DNA of 33,553 nt from CAZEDU01 sp964511185 (GTDB taxonomy: Bacteria; Myxococcota; Myxococcia; Myxococcales; Myxococcaceae). The stretch is taken from NCBI GenBank assembly GCA_964511185.1, contig CAZEDU010000051.1, positions 1 to 33,553 of the forward strand. Direction: 5' to 3'. Of the stretch, positions 1 to 8,262 are shown piece by piece. Made by a program: the position numbers and the translations under genes. Every line of letters begins with the position of its first letter. The stretch's first letter is position 1. Under the pieces are notes generated by a model, which saw only the letters and a program-made list of their open reading frames with translations, was not told where the DNA came from and searched no databases.

Positions 1-580
1 TGAGCGGGATCAGCTTCTCGGGGAACTGGTAGGGGCCGTAGTTGTTCGAGCAGCGCGTCACCACCACGTCCATGCCGAAGGTGTGCGCGTACGCGAGCGA
101 GATCAGGTCGGCGGCCGCCTTCGACGACGAGTACGGGCTCGACGGCTGCAGCGGCGAGGTCTCGGTGAACGCGCCGGTGGGCCCGAGCGAGCCATACACC
201 TCGTCGGTCGAGACCATGAGGAAGCGCTTCACGCCCGCGGCGCGCGCCGCGTCGAGCAGCACCTGCGTGCCGAGCACGTTCGTCAGCGTGAAGATCTGAG
301 GACCGAGGATGGAGCGGTCCACGTGGCTCTCCGCCGCCAGGTGCATGACCGAGTCGATCTGGTGCTCTTGAAAGATGAAGTCGAGCAGCTCGCGGTTGGC
401 GATGTCGCCCTTCACGAAGACGTGCTTCGGGTCGCCCTCCAGGTCCTTGAGGTTCTCGAGGTTGCCGGCGTAGGTCAGCTTGTCGAGCGTGACCAGCTTC
501 CACTCGGGGCGGCTCCTGCGCAGGTACTTCACCAGGTTGGAGCCGATGAAGCCGCAACCGCCGGTAATGAGGACGTTCAT
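1..580 (-). CDS. rfbB: dTDP-glucose 4,6-dehydratase (partial, C-terminus beyond left edge)
   Basis: This enzyme converts dTDP-glucose to dTDP-4-keto-6-deoxyglucose, the first step towards dTDP-rhamnose and other deoxysugars in the cytoplasm. Only the first 193 residues are in the window; the family is usually about 340-360 residues. The extended-SDR NAD-binding motif GGCGFIGSN lies at residues 7-15, the catalytic TDE at 125-127 (T-D-E of the RmlB family), and the YSSSK active-site motif at 150-154 (Y150, K154). SESHVDRS-like family sequence is seen as AAESHVDRSI at 82-91, and the NNYGPYQFPEKLIPL block follows at 179-193. The ATG at 580 places the Rossmann motif where the family has it. The gene is the last visible one of the leftward glycan operon, 37 bases after the upstream GT-C gene. 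The product and symbol are secure; which sugar is finally made is not known from this window. Confidence 0.95.
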   Translation of the reverse strand, partial: MNVLITGGCGFIGSNLVKYLRRSRPEWKLVTLDKLTYAGNLENLKDLEGDPKHVFVKGDIANRELLDFIFQEHQIDSVMHLAAESHVDRSILGPQIFTLTNVLGTQVLLDAARAAGVKRFLMVSTDEVYGSLGPTGAFTETSPLQPSSPYSSSKAAADLISLAYAHTFGMDVVVTRCSNNYGPYQFPEKLIPL

Positions 581-617
581 GGAGGCAGAAAGCCCTAGTC
601 GACCCCTCTAGGGCAGG

Positions 618-2147
618 TCAAGGCTCGGCGGGGAGTTGCTCGCAGGCGTGCTGCAGCTCCCCGGCCGTGGCGACGATCCACCGGGCTGAGCGCGCGGCCG
701 GCAGCTCCTCGAAGAGGCAGCCGTTCGCGCGCGCGTGCACCGTGTCCGCGAGCACCAAGGCCGAGGGGGCCCAGGCGCCGCTGCGCACGCGGGCGAGGAG
801 ATCCTGCGGCATGATCGCGACGTCGATCTCCCTGTCGACGTACCAATTCACGTGCGGGTGGAACTCCCAGCCGGAGAAGAGCGGAACGGCGGAGAGCGAC
901 GTGTCCGCGAAGTGGTCTTGCACCAGCTGGCCGGTCTGGTTGAGCGCGGCCTCCGCCCGAAGGTGTCGGCGCGCCCGCCACCCCAGGTACGCCGACTGAC
1001 CGACGAGGAGCGACAGAGATGCCATCGACGCCCAGCGAGGTGCGCGCCGAAGCACGGTCCAGGCCGCCGCGACCACGAAGGCCAGGGGCCAGATGAGGTT
1101 GTACGACCAGAACGCATGGTGCACCGCCCCTTCGCTGAACAGCGCGGTCATGCCGACCGCCGGGGCCGCGGCCAAGGCCATGGCGCTGATCCACCCCTGC
1201 CGGCGGCGGGTGAGCCACCACCAGACGGGCGCGAGCGCCAGCAGCCCCAACGACAGCGGTCCGAGGCCGGCGCGCCAGTACCCCAGCTGCACCCGCACCC
1301 AATGCTTGAAGGAGTACGGCACGCCGCCGGCGCCAGAGCGGTAGAAGAACTGGCCGATGAGCTCCGCGGGCCCGCCGTTCGCCCAAATCAAATAGCCCGC
1401 GAGCACCAAGACGGAGGCCAGCCCCACCCAACCCGGCACCGTTCCCTTCGCGTACGCGCGCCACCCCAAACGTCCTGCTCTCGCGGCGGCCCACTCGCTC
1501 CAAGTCACGTAAGCGAGCACCGCGGCGCAGCCGATCACCCCGTCCCACGACGAGAAAACCGCGAGGACGATCGCGAGGTAGAAGCCGAAGCCGTAGGGCG
1601 TACCGTGCCGGCGCCTGAGCAGCGCGCGCCACAGCAGGTACAACACGAGCGGCGCCGCCAAGGTGAGCGTCGTGAAGAGCCGCGCATAGGTGAGCGCGAA
1701 GCCGCTCCCGGCGGCGGCCGCCACGCCGACCAGGGCGGCCGTGTCGTCGAACGACAGCTTCAAGATTCGGAACAACAGAAGGAGCGCCAAGGCGAGCGCT
1801 CCATGCGCGGCCAGCCTCGGCAAGGCCTCCCACGGGCCCACCAGCTGCAGCGCGGCCGAAATCCAAACGGGGAGCGGCGGGTGGTGCGCGTAGATGCCGC
1901 CGCCGGTTCCACGGTACGGAGCCACGCGCGCGCCGAGCTTCGCCTCGAGTGGACCCTGGAGAAGAATGTTGCGTCCCCCGAGCGCCCAGATGGCCGCGTT
2001 GACGCCTTCTTCGGTCGTACCGAAAGGGTGATGAATCGTGGGGAGCGAGAGCCACACCGACGAGGTGCAGAGGAAGGCGAGCGTCCACGCGCGCAGGGAG
2101 CCCAACCCACCCCGTTCTGTGGCGACTGTGTCGACGATGGCGCTCAC
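618..2147 (-). CDS. GT-C / GT39-like polytopic membrane glycosyltransferase
   Basis: The 509-residue protein is mostly hydrophobic, with about ten predicted membrane spans starting near residue 20. It carries GT-C (PMT/ArnT-like) hallmarks: an acidic pair in the first periplasmic loop (TTEEGVNAA, 44-52) and the YAHHPPLPVW motif at 86-95. The C-terminal ~100 residues form a soluble domain. Such enzymes take a sugar from a polyprenyl-phosphate donor and transfer it to an acceptor on the outer face of the cytoplasmic membrane. It lies 34 bases after the GT4 gene and 37 before rfbB on the same strand, so an operon is likely. The exact donor and acceptor cannot be told from sequence. The fold assignment is fairly secure and the assignment to family 39 is tentative. 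Confidence 0.75.
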   Translation of the reverse strand: MSAIVDTVATERGGLGSLRAWTLAFLCTSSVWLSLPTIHHPFGTTEEGVNAAIWALGGRNILLQGPLEAKLGARVAPYRGTGGGIYAHHPPLPVWISAALQLVGPWEALPRLAAHGALALALLLLFRILKLSFDDTAALVGVAAAAGSGFALTYARLFTTLTLAAPLVLYLLWRALLRRRHGTPYGFGFYLAIVLAVFSSWDGVIGCAAVLAYVTWSEWAAARAGRLGWRAYAKGTVPGWVGLASVLVLAGYLIWANGGPAELIGQFFYRSGAGGVPYSFKHWVRVQLGYWRAGLGPLSLGLLALAPVWWWLTRRRQGWISAMALAAAPAVGMTALFSEGAVHHAFWSYNLIWPLAFVVAAAWTVLRRAPRWASMASLSLLVGQSAYLGWRARRHLRAEAALNQTGQLVQDHFADTSLSAVPLFSGWEFHPHVNWYVDREIDVAIMPQDLLARVRSGAWAPSALVLADTVHARANGCLFEELPAARSARWIVATAGELQHACEQLPAEP

Positions 2148-2181
2148 GCACTCCCTCGGAACACGGGATCGGGCGGTGGTC

Positions 2182-3432
2182 CTAACCTGTCGCCACGTTC
2201 CCGATTTGCTGCCGCAGGTACCACTTCTCGATGGACGAGCGCTCCAGGCCCGCAGGACGGGCCAGCGCGCGATCGTAAGCAGCCGAGAACTTCGGGTAGC
2301 GCGGCCCTGGCGACGCTTCGAGCGCCTCGCGCAGGCGCGTGTCGTTGCGCAGCGACGCCAGCTTGGCCTTCAAGTCATTCGCCGTTCCATCGAACGTCAG
2401 ACAGCCGGTGTCACGGTTCAACCAGTCGGCGAACGCAGGGATGTCCGAGACGATCAACGGCACGCCGAGCGCGCGAAGCTCGTGGGCCGCCAGACAAAAC
2501 GCCTCGAAGCGCGACGGGCAGACCGCGACCATCGGCCGGCGGCAGAACAGCGGCAGCTCGTGTCGGGCGATCGATGACCGGAACTCGAAGAAGATCGACA
2601 GCTGCGCTGGAATGGTCTTTTGGAGACACACCGAGAACGGGCAGTTGTGGCGCGCGCACGTGGTGTCCCGACCGATGAAGGTGAACCGCCAGTGGCGCTT
2701 CGGGTCGTCGATGACGAGCGAGACCGCCGCCTCGGCCAAGAGGTCGCAGCCCTTGACCTCCTGAAGCTTGCCGTAGAACAGAACGTGCCCCGGGTCGGGA
2801 CAACGCTCCACGCGCGACAGCCCGTCCAGCAGGATCTCCATCGGCGGCGGCGACACCACCAGGCGCGACGCGTCCACGCCGTACGCGTGCCGGTACAGCT
2901 CGCACAGGCTCTGCGAAGGCCCGAGCAGGAGGTCGGCCATCTGAATCGCCGCGCGCTCCAGTCGGTGCATCGCGACGGAGGTCAGCGTCGGCGGCTCGAA
3001 CTCCGCCCGGCTGATGAACTCGAAGCCGCCGTGAATCCGCAGCGCGACGGGGACCCGCGCCAAGGCCCCCACCTGGGCACGCGCCTGAAGCGTCGCGAAG
3101 GCCATGCCCGCGTATTCGGGGAACTCGATCAGGTCGATGGGCGCCTGCTGGGCAAGCGACGCCAACGCCCGCAGAAAGCGCTCGGACTTGGCCAGGTAGA
3201 GGTCATCGGGAAGCCCCTCGTCGCTGGCGAGCTCGTGGACGCCCACCACCCGAACGCGGTCCGCCTCGAAGTGGGCTCGGGCCCGCTCGACCTCTTCGGG
3301 CGGGAAGTCGGCGAGCACGGTGCACCGGTAGCCGGCGCGCGCCAACGCCCGCACCGCGCCCGCGATGAAGACGCCCGCCCCGCCTGGGTTGACCGGGTGA
3401 AGCTCGTAGGTGGGAAAGACGATGTGCTTCAC
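2182..3432 (-). CDS. GT4-type (GT-B) glycosyltransferase with a cysteine cluster
   Basis: This 416-residue protein is a two-Rossmann GT-B enzyme, probably a cytoplasmic retaining glycosyltransferase using a nucleotide sugar. The N-terminal glycine loop NPGGAGVFI is at 15-23, the second-domain start LFYGKLQEVKG at 218-228, and the sugar-nucleotide motif E-x7-E in CPSRFEAFCLAAHE, with E310 and E318. I chose the GTG at 3432 because family homology begins there (VKHIVFPTYE) and because it overlaps the TGA of the upstream gene as GTGA, a standard translational-coupling arrangement. A longer reading would run out of frame through the upstream gene. Three cysteines and a histidine (C259, H262, C264, C269) lie between the two family motifs, which is unusual. 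The sugar specificity is unknown. Confidence 0.85.
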   Translation of the reverse strand: MKHIVFPTYELHPVNPGGAGVFIAGAVRALARAGYRCTVLADFPPEEVERARAHFEADRVRVVGVHELASDEGLPDDLYLAKSERFLRALASLAQQAPIDLIEFPEYAGMAFATLQARAQVGALARVPVALRIHGGFEFISRAEFEPPTLTSVAMHRLERAAIQMADLLLGPSQSLCELYRHAYGVDASRLVVSPPPMEILLDGLSRVERCPDPGHVLFYGKLQEVKGCDLLAEAAVSLVIDDPKRHWRFTFIGRDTTCARHNCPFSVCLQKTIPAQLSIFFEFRSSIARHELPLFCRRPMVAVCPSRFEAFCLAAHELRALGVPLIVSDIPAFADWLNRDTGCLTFDGTANDLKAKLASLRNDTRLREALEASPGPRYPKFSAAYDRALARPAGLERSSIEKWYLRQQIGNVATG

Positions 3433-5455
3433 GCGCGCAAGAACTCCTGCCACCGGTGCTGGGCGATTCGGTTCAGGTCGGTGAGCACCTCTTGCGCGAT
3501 GGGCACGATTCGAGCCCGCTCCGACAGGACGATGGAGAGCTTCTTCGCGATCGCGTGGGCGTTGTCGTGCGTGGTGACCACCAGCTTCTCGAACAGCTCG
3601 GGGCGCGCATCGAACAAGCTCGAGGTGTGGCTGATGAGGCACGGCGCCCCGGNNNNNNNNNNCCGGCCGCCAGGCTTTCGAGCACCGTCATCGGGTAGCA
3701 CTCGACCAACGAGACGTAGAGGTTCGCGTGCATTTGGCCGAGCAGCCGGAGGAAGTCCTCGCGCGCGAGGACGCCGTGGCTGACGATGCGGTGCTGCGCC
3801 CGCTCGAGGTAGGCGATGTCGGGCCGGTTCAAGACGTGAACGACGGTGCCGGGCACCATGAGCGCCGCGACCAGCTGGGTCTCGACGTTCTTGTGGCACA
3901 TGTTGGTGCCGAACACGCCCACGTGAAGCTTGCCGTCGGGCGCCGGCTCGAGCCGCGCCGGCAGATGGGGCAAGTCACAGACGTTCATCACGTACTCGGT
4001 GGGGTAGCCGAGCGTCTGGAAGAACTCCGCCAGGCCCTGCTTGACGAAGCCGATCTTGCGAACCACGCCTGCGTCGCAGAGCGCCAGCATTCGCCGGATC
4101 GCCTTGTCCTCGCCGAAGTGAAACGCCGCGGTGGAGCCGTGGTAGACGAAATAGACCTCGATGTTGGGGAGCTTCGTCTTGAGCTCTCGCGCGAACCGGT
4201 CGATGTCGGGCGGGAAGCCGTTGATCACGACCTTCTTCGTCTCGCAGGCGCTCAAGTAACGGATGAGCGCCTTCGCGTGCGCGTCGGAGAGAATGCCCGG
4301 CACCTCGAGCACGTGACCGGTCTGGCCGTACGTGGCGGAGCGAATGCCGCGCCAATCCGGGTGGCACACCCCGACGACTTCGGGCCGCGTCTCCATGAAC
4401 TCGCGCGGGGTCGCGTGCGAGGCGCGACGCGCGATGCCGGCGAAGGGAAGCTCGAGGGCCTCCGACGGGCCTGGCTCCACGCTGTCGGGACGAAGCACGT
4501 GCAGCACGTCTTTCGAGAGCCGAACGAGCGGCCGACGAATCGCGCTCGGGATCGGCAGCGCCTTCACCCTCTGCTCGATCGCCTGGACGTTCGAGCGGCG
4601 CGCCGACTCCGCGGCAGACTGCGCCTCCACCAGCTCGGTCTGCAAGTGCGCCAGCTGCGACTTCAGCGCGTTCGCTTCCTGGCGCTGCGCCGCGAGCTGG
4701 TCGGCGAGCTGCGTCGCAAGCTTCGCCTGCGCGGTCGCATGAAACTCACCGCGCAGCACGCTCCCGGGCTTCGAGACGAAGTAGACGCACTGCCGTTCGA
4801 TGGCCGACGGCAGCACCTTCACTTCGATCGGGCCGACCTCCGAGTACGCGGCGTGGAAGTCGTGCAGCCAGCAGCCATCGTGCGCGTTGCTGTCGGCGCG
4901 CGTCGGCGAAGTCGGCACGTTTTCGATGTGCAGCACGAGCGAGCGGCTCACCCGGTAGAGCTCGCGCAGGATGGACGGGAGGTCGACCGGGTCGACGTGA
5001 ATGAGCACCTCGCTCGTCATCACCACGTCGAAGTAGCCGTCGGGGTACGGCAACGGCTCGCGCGGAGAGAGGAGCCTGAGCCGGTCGCGCGCGAAAGCCT
5101 CGTCCGCCACCAGCGCCGCAGCCTCGGCGAGCATCTTGGGGCTGATGTCGCACGCGTGCAGCTCGATGCCTTCCACGTGGCGCAGGTAGCGGACATGCCG
5201 GCCGTAGCCGCAACCGAAATCCAGCACCCTCGCCTTGCCGAGCCCGCTGAAGAACCCGGTGATGAACGCTTCCTGCTGCTTGTAGTGCGGCTGGGTGGGG
5301 CGACGCGACTCCAGCTCGTCGCGCCACTCCGCGCCGCCGTGTTGCAGCCACCAGCGCTCTTGTGGGCGCAAGGCGCTGGTGTTCGCCGGCGTCGTCTCGA
5401 CGGACTGCACGCCGTTCGCGGCGTCACCGCGCTGAGAAGGCAGCATCGTTTGCAC
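3429..5455 (-). CDS. Methyltransferase-coiled coil-glycosyltransferase fusion (interrupted by assembly gap)
   Basis: The N-terminal part is a class I SAM methyltransferase with motif I VLDFGCGYGRHV at residues 77-88 and YFDVVMTSEVLIHVD at about 141-155. A coiled coil follows at about 235-297, then a GT4-like domain (about 350-670) ending in the E-x7-E motif of LVECYPMTVLES (E585, E593). The reading frame is split by the N run at 3653-3662. Merging the four-base CCGG present on both sides of the Ns restores one frame and gives LAAGAPCL across the join and 670 residues in total. The stop TGA overlaps the GTG of the next gene. It starts 3 bases after the small upstream gene. The protein probably both transfers and methylates sugars, perhaps an O-methyl cap, but that is inference. 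Confidence 0.8.
3653..3662. other. Assembly gap (10 N) inside the methyltransferase-GT fusion gene
   Basis: Ten Ns separate two contig ends. On the coding (minus) strand the left piece ends in GGCCGG and the right begins CCGGGGCG. Sharing CCGG once restores the frame, so the true gap is probably a 4-base overlap with no missing sequence. Confidence 0.95.
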
Positions 5456-5458
5456 GGT

Positions 5459-5857
5459 TCAAACCTCGGGAACGCGGCCGTTGTTTTCAGACTGTTGCCG
5501 CGCGGTGAGCGCAGCGGACTGCGACTGGCGAAGCGCTTCTTCCAGTTGATGAATGCGGGCTTCGAGTGAGCGCTTCATCGCCCACTGGGCCGCGTCGAGC
5601 GAGCGGACGTCCCGGTAGAGCGCCTGCAGGACCTCGATCAAGTTTTCGTTGAACGACGTCTGCCGCCGGAAAATCTCGTTGATGAATGGCTGAAGCCCGG
5701 CGCGGAAGAGCTTCTTCATCGCCACCAGCGTCGGGCCGATGGGCGCCGGGCGGTGCGAGGTGATGGGCAACCCCAGGCGGGCGTCGAAGAGCTTGCGGAG
5801 CAGTTCGAGCGAAGGGCTGATGGGCAGCGACCAGTCAGGCGAATTGGCGTCGGACAT
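5459..5857 (-). CDS. Small coiled-coil protein of glycan clusters, function unknown
   Basis: This is a 132-residue soluble protein. Residues 33-70 contain ITSHRPAPIGPTLVAMKKL followed by LQPFINEIFRRQTSFNEN, a pattern I associate from memory with short regions next to, or fused to, methyltransferases and glycosyltransferases in polysaccharide clusters. Residues 85-125 form a likely coiled coil (LEARIHQLEEALRQSQ). No signal peptide, membrane span or catalytic motif is visible. It is the first gene after a 123-base spacer with a promoter-like sequence and ends 3 bases before the methyltransferase-GT gene, whose own middle is a coiled coil. It may be a scaffold or partner for that enzyme, which is inference only. 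The ATG at 5857 is the only sensible start. Confidence 0.7.
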   Translation of the reverse strand: MSDANSPDWSLPISPSLELLRKLFDARLGLPITSHRPAPIGPTLVAMKKLFRAGLQPFINEIFRRQTSFNENLIEVLQALYRDVRSLDAAQWAMKRSLEARIHQLEEALRQSQSAALTARQQSENNGRVPEV

Positions 5858-5885
5858 CGAAAAATCCCGAGGAAAGTAAGCGGCG

Positions 5886-5915
5886 TATGTACGTCGCCTG
5901 TTCGAGCGAGGTCAA
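5886..5915 (-). promoter_or_regulatory. Candidate sigma-70 promoter for the leftward glycan operon
   Basis: On the minus strand TTGACC (5910-5915) is followed after 18 bases by TACATA (5886-5891), about 28 bases before the ATG at 5857. The -35 box is good and the -10 box poor (3 of 6). The position, in a spacer ahead of a run of tightly packed genes, supports it. Confidence 0.4.
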
Positions 5916-5980
5916 GGAAGCCCCGGCGCCGGCCGAGCTTTCCGAGTCCCTGCGGTTGCGCGACCCAAACCGGCGGCTTT

Positions 5981-8134
5981 TCAGGCGTCCGAGGCGCGGA
6001 AGGGGCGTTTGACCAGGCGGAGCAAAGGGGCCACGCCCGGCACCTGTTTGAGCGCGTGGTTGACCGAGTCGGCGACGGCGTGGCGAAGGGGAAGCTCGCG
6101 CTTCGTTTCGAGCTCACGGCGGACCTGCGTGGTCTCGCGTTCGAGCTCCTGCAGCAGCGCTTGGGTGGGCGCCACCATGGCCCAGCTGTGGCGCAGGCCC
6201 GGCCTCGCCGGCGGAGGCAGGCGCTTGTGCAGCTCGGCGATCAGCGCTTGGTGTCGCTCGCGGCTGATCCCTTTGATCATCGAATCCGGCCGCTGCCGGT
6301 AGAAGAAGTGGATGTCGTTGGTGACGAGAAAGCGCCTGCCCGCGTTGGCGAGGCGCAGGTAGAGGTCCCAGTCCTCGAAGCTCGGCAGCGTTTCGTCGTA
6401 TCGAAACGTCTCGAACACCGAGCGGCGAATCAGCGACGTGGCGCACGAGAAGCGATTGGCGACCTGCCCGTAGGTGGGCACGTTGCCGAGGAAGAGCGCG
6501 AAGTCGGTGAGGCTCAGCGCGCGCCGCGCCTCGTCGGACCGGAAGTACGCGGTGGAGGGCACCACGACGTCGAACGCGGCGTGGCGCTCGAGCGCGCGCA
6601 CCGCGAGCGAGAGGAACGTGGGCGAGAGGCAGTCATCCGCGTCGAGCGGGAGAACGTACTGGCCGGTCGCGGCCTCGATTCCCACGTTGCGCGACGCCGA
6701 CAGGCCGAGGTTGCCGCTGTTGCGGATCACGCGGACGCCAGGGGCCGCTTGCTCGACCTGACGGAGGAGCTCCCGGTCGGCAGGCTCGGTCGACGCGTCG
6801 TCGACGATGAGCACCTCGACGTCCGGGTGATCGCTCGCGCGGACGCTGGCGAGCGTCTCGGGGAGGTGCTTGCCCAGGTTGAAGTTCGTGATGACGACCG
6901 ACACGCGCGGCAAAGCATCGCGGGCCACCACCACCGCCGGCGCCTGGGCTGTCTGGCGGTGGGCGTACAGCGGCGCGCTCCGCCAGGGAACGGGCTGAAG
7001 CTCGGTCTGGGTGGCCCGCTCGATGGCGCCCACCAGCCCGCGCGCCGTGCCGTCGTACTGGATGCAGTGGGTGCCGGCGACGAAGGGGCTCGAAGCGCCG
7101 AAGGCGACGCACGCGCCGTTGAGCACCAACCGCGCGCCCAGCGCCGAGGCTTCGTAGGCGGCGAGGCTCAGGCTCTCGTCCTCCGAGCAGATGACGACGA
7201 TGCCGTTGGCCAGGTGGCGCTCGCGTTCGGCCGCGCCCGACACGCCGAAGACGAAGCGGGGCGCCAGGTCGGCGGGAATGAGCTTCTCGATCTCCGCGCG
7301 GTACGAAGCATCCCCCAGGTGGCAGGCGAAGACGGCGCAGCCCACCCATTCGGGATGAGCGCGCATGAACGAGACAGCGGCGCGGGCGAACACGTCGGGG
7401 CGCTGGACCGGTTGAAGCTGGGTGGCGAACACCAAGTCTTGGTGTCGCTCGGTCTTGCGCTCGAGGCCTTCGGTGACCGGAGGAAATTCGACGTGCGCGC
7501 GCGAGCGCCAGGTCGCGTCGAAGCCGTAGTACTCGGCGTAGCGCTGGGCGACGGCGTCGAGCGGCGCGACGACCGCGTCCGCGTCTTCCAGCGCCTTGCG
7601 CTCGAGCTCGAAGCGGCCGAGCAGCTCCGGGTGGTACGCGCGGGGCTCGCGGCGCAGCTGCAGGCCGTCGGTGCCGTGCAGCCGAACGACGAGCTCGCTC
7701 GTCTGCAGGTGTTCGCCCAGCCGCTTTTCCTGAATGGCGCAGAACGCCCAACCCCGATGGTCGGGGAACTCGATGACGTCGAAGCGTTCGCCTTCGCGCT
7801 CCAGCGCGATGAGCGCCCGGGCGAAGTCGAGCGACTGCGCATGCCACACCGAGTCGGTGAAGGCGGCGGCGGGAGGAAAGCACCTGCCTTGCTCGATGGT
7901 CGGGGCCCACCCTTCGCGCAGCTGGACGGTCCGCAGGCGGACGCGCGGCCCGAAATAAGAAGCGAAGCGCTCAGCGTCGATGCGCGCCTCGGCGGGTACG
8001 AGCACCACGAGCGCGTGGTCGGTCTGCTCGACCGCGGCGCGGATGATGTTGTGGAGCAGCCGGCCGATGCCCCCGGAGGTGAACGGGTAAAGCTCGTCCG
8101 TGACCAGGCAGATCCGCATCGAAGCGGCCGTCAT
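5981..8134 (-). CDS. Bifunctional glycosyltransferase: GT4 domain fused to GT2 domain
   Basis: The 717-residue protein holds two complete glycosyltransferase domains. Residues 7-395 are GT-B/GT4: the glycine loop FTSGGIGRLLHN is at 18-29, and the E-x7-E motif has E320 and E328. Residues 409-620 are GT-A/GT2: VSVVITNFN (411-419), the nucleotide-binding VDDAS (444-448), the metal-binding DADD (498-501) and the catalytic-base ED at 587-588 (SFEDWDLYLR). A helical tail follows. It should add two sugars in sequence in the cytoplasm, with no membrane span seen. The ATG at 8134 is used; an internal ATG at 8119 (MRICLVTDE) fits the family start equally well. It resembles the gene at 11054 in domain order and length, so the two are likely paralogues or functional equivalents. 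Confidence 0.85.
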   Translation of the reverse strand: MTAASMRICLVTDELYPFTSGGIGRLLHNIIRAAVEQTDHALVVLVPAEARIDAERFASYFGPRVRLRTVQLREGWAPTIEQGRCFPPAAAFTDSVWHAQSLDFARALIALEREGERFDVIEFPDHRGWAFCAIQEKRLGEHLQTSELVVRLHGTDGLQLRREPRAYHPELLGRFELERKALEDADAVVAPLDAVAQRYAEYYGFDATWRSRAHVEFPPVTEGLERKTERHQDLVFATQLQPVQRPDVFARAAVSFMRAHPEWVGCAVFACHLGDASYRAEIEKLIPADLAPRFVFGVSGAAERERHLANGIVVICSEDESLSLAAYEASALGARLVLNGACVAFGASSPFVAGTHCIQYDGTARGLVGAIERATQTELQPVPWRSAPLYAHRQTAQAPAVVVARDALPRVSVVITNFNLGKHLPETLASVRASDHPDVEVLIVDDASTEPADRELLRQVEQAAPGVRVIRNSGNLGLSASRNVGIEAATGQYVLPLDADDCLSPTFLSLAVRALERHAAFDVVVPSTAYFRSDEARRALSLTDFALFLGNVPTYGQVANRFSCATSLIRRSVFETFRYDETLPSFEDWDLYLRLANAGRRFLVTNDIHFFYRQRPDSMIKGISRERHQALIAELHKRLPPPARPGLRHSWAMVAPTQALLQELERETTQVRRELETKRELPLRHAVADSVNHALKQVPGVAPLLRLVKRPFRASDA

Positions 8135-8159
8135 ACGCGCCGCCCCGCGCAGGGGTCAA
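8130..8159 (-). promoter_or_regulatory. Possible promoter for the GT4-GT2 gene
   Basis: TTGACC (8154-8159, minus strand) lies 18 bases from TATGAC (8130-8135). The -10 box overlaps the ATG at 8134, so if real it would favour the internal start at 8119 and an almost leaderless mRNA. The support is weak. Confidence 0.25.
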
Positions 8160-8262
8160 TTCGGGGACAGCAGCCGCCGGCAAGGCCTCGAGGTTGCGGC
8201 ATGTTCGACCAAACAGCTAGGTTGCGCGCCCTTCAAGAAGGCCCTGACGCCTGGAGATTCCC

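Noticed and set aside
735..2678. A 647-codon plus-strand frame across the GT-C and GT4 genes
   Set aside because: It crosses two genes and their spacer antisense, with no recognisable domain and biased arginine-rich composition.
8165..8177. GGGGACAGCAGCC as a sixth REP copy
   Set aside because: Only the first eight bases match; there is no palindrome and no second unit.
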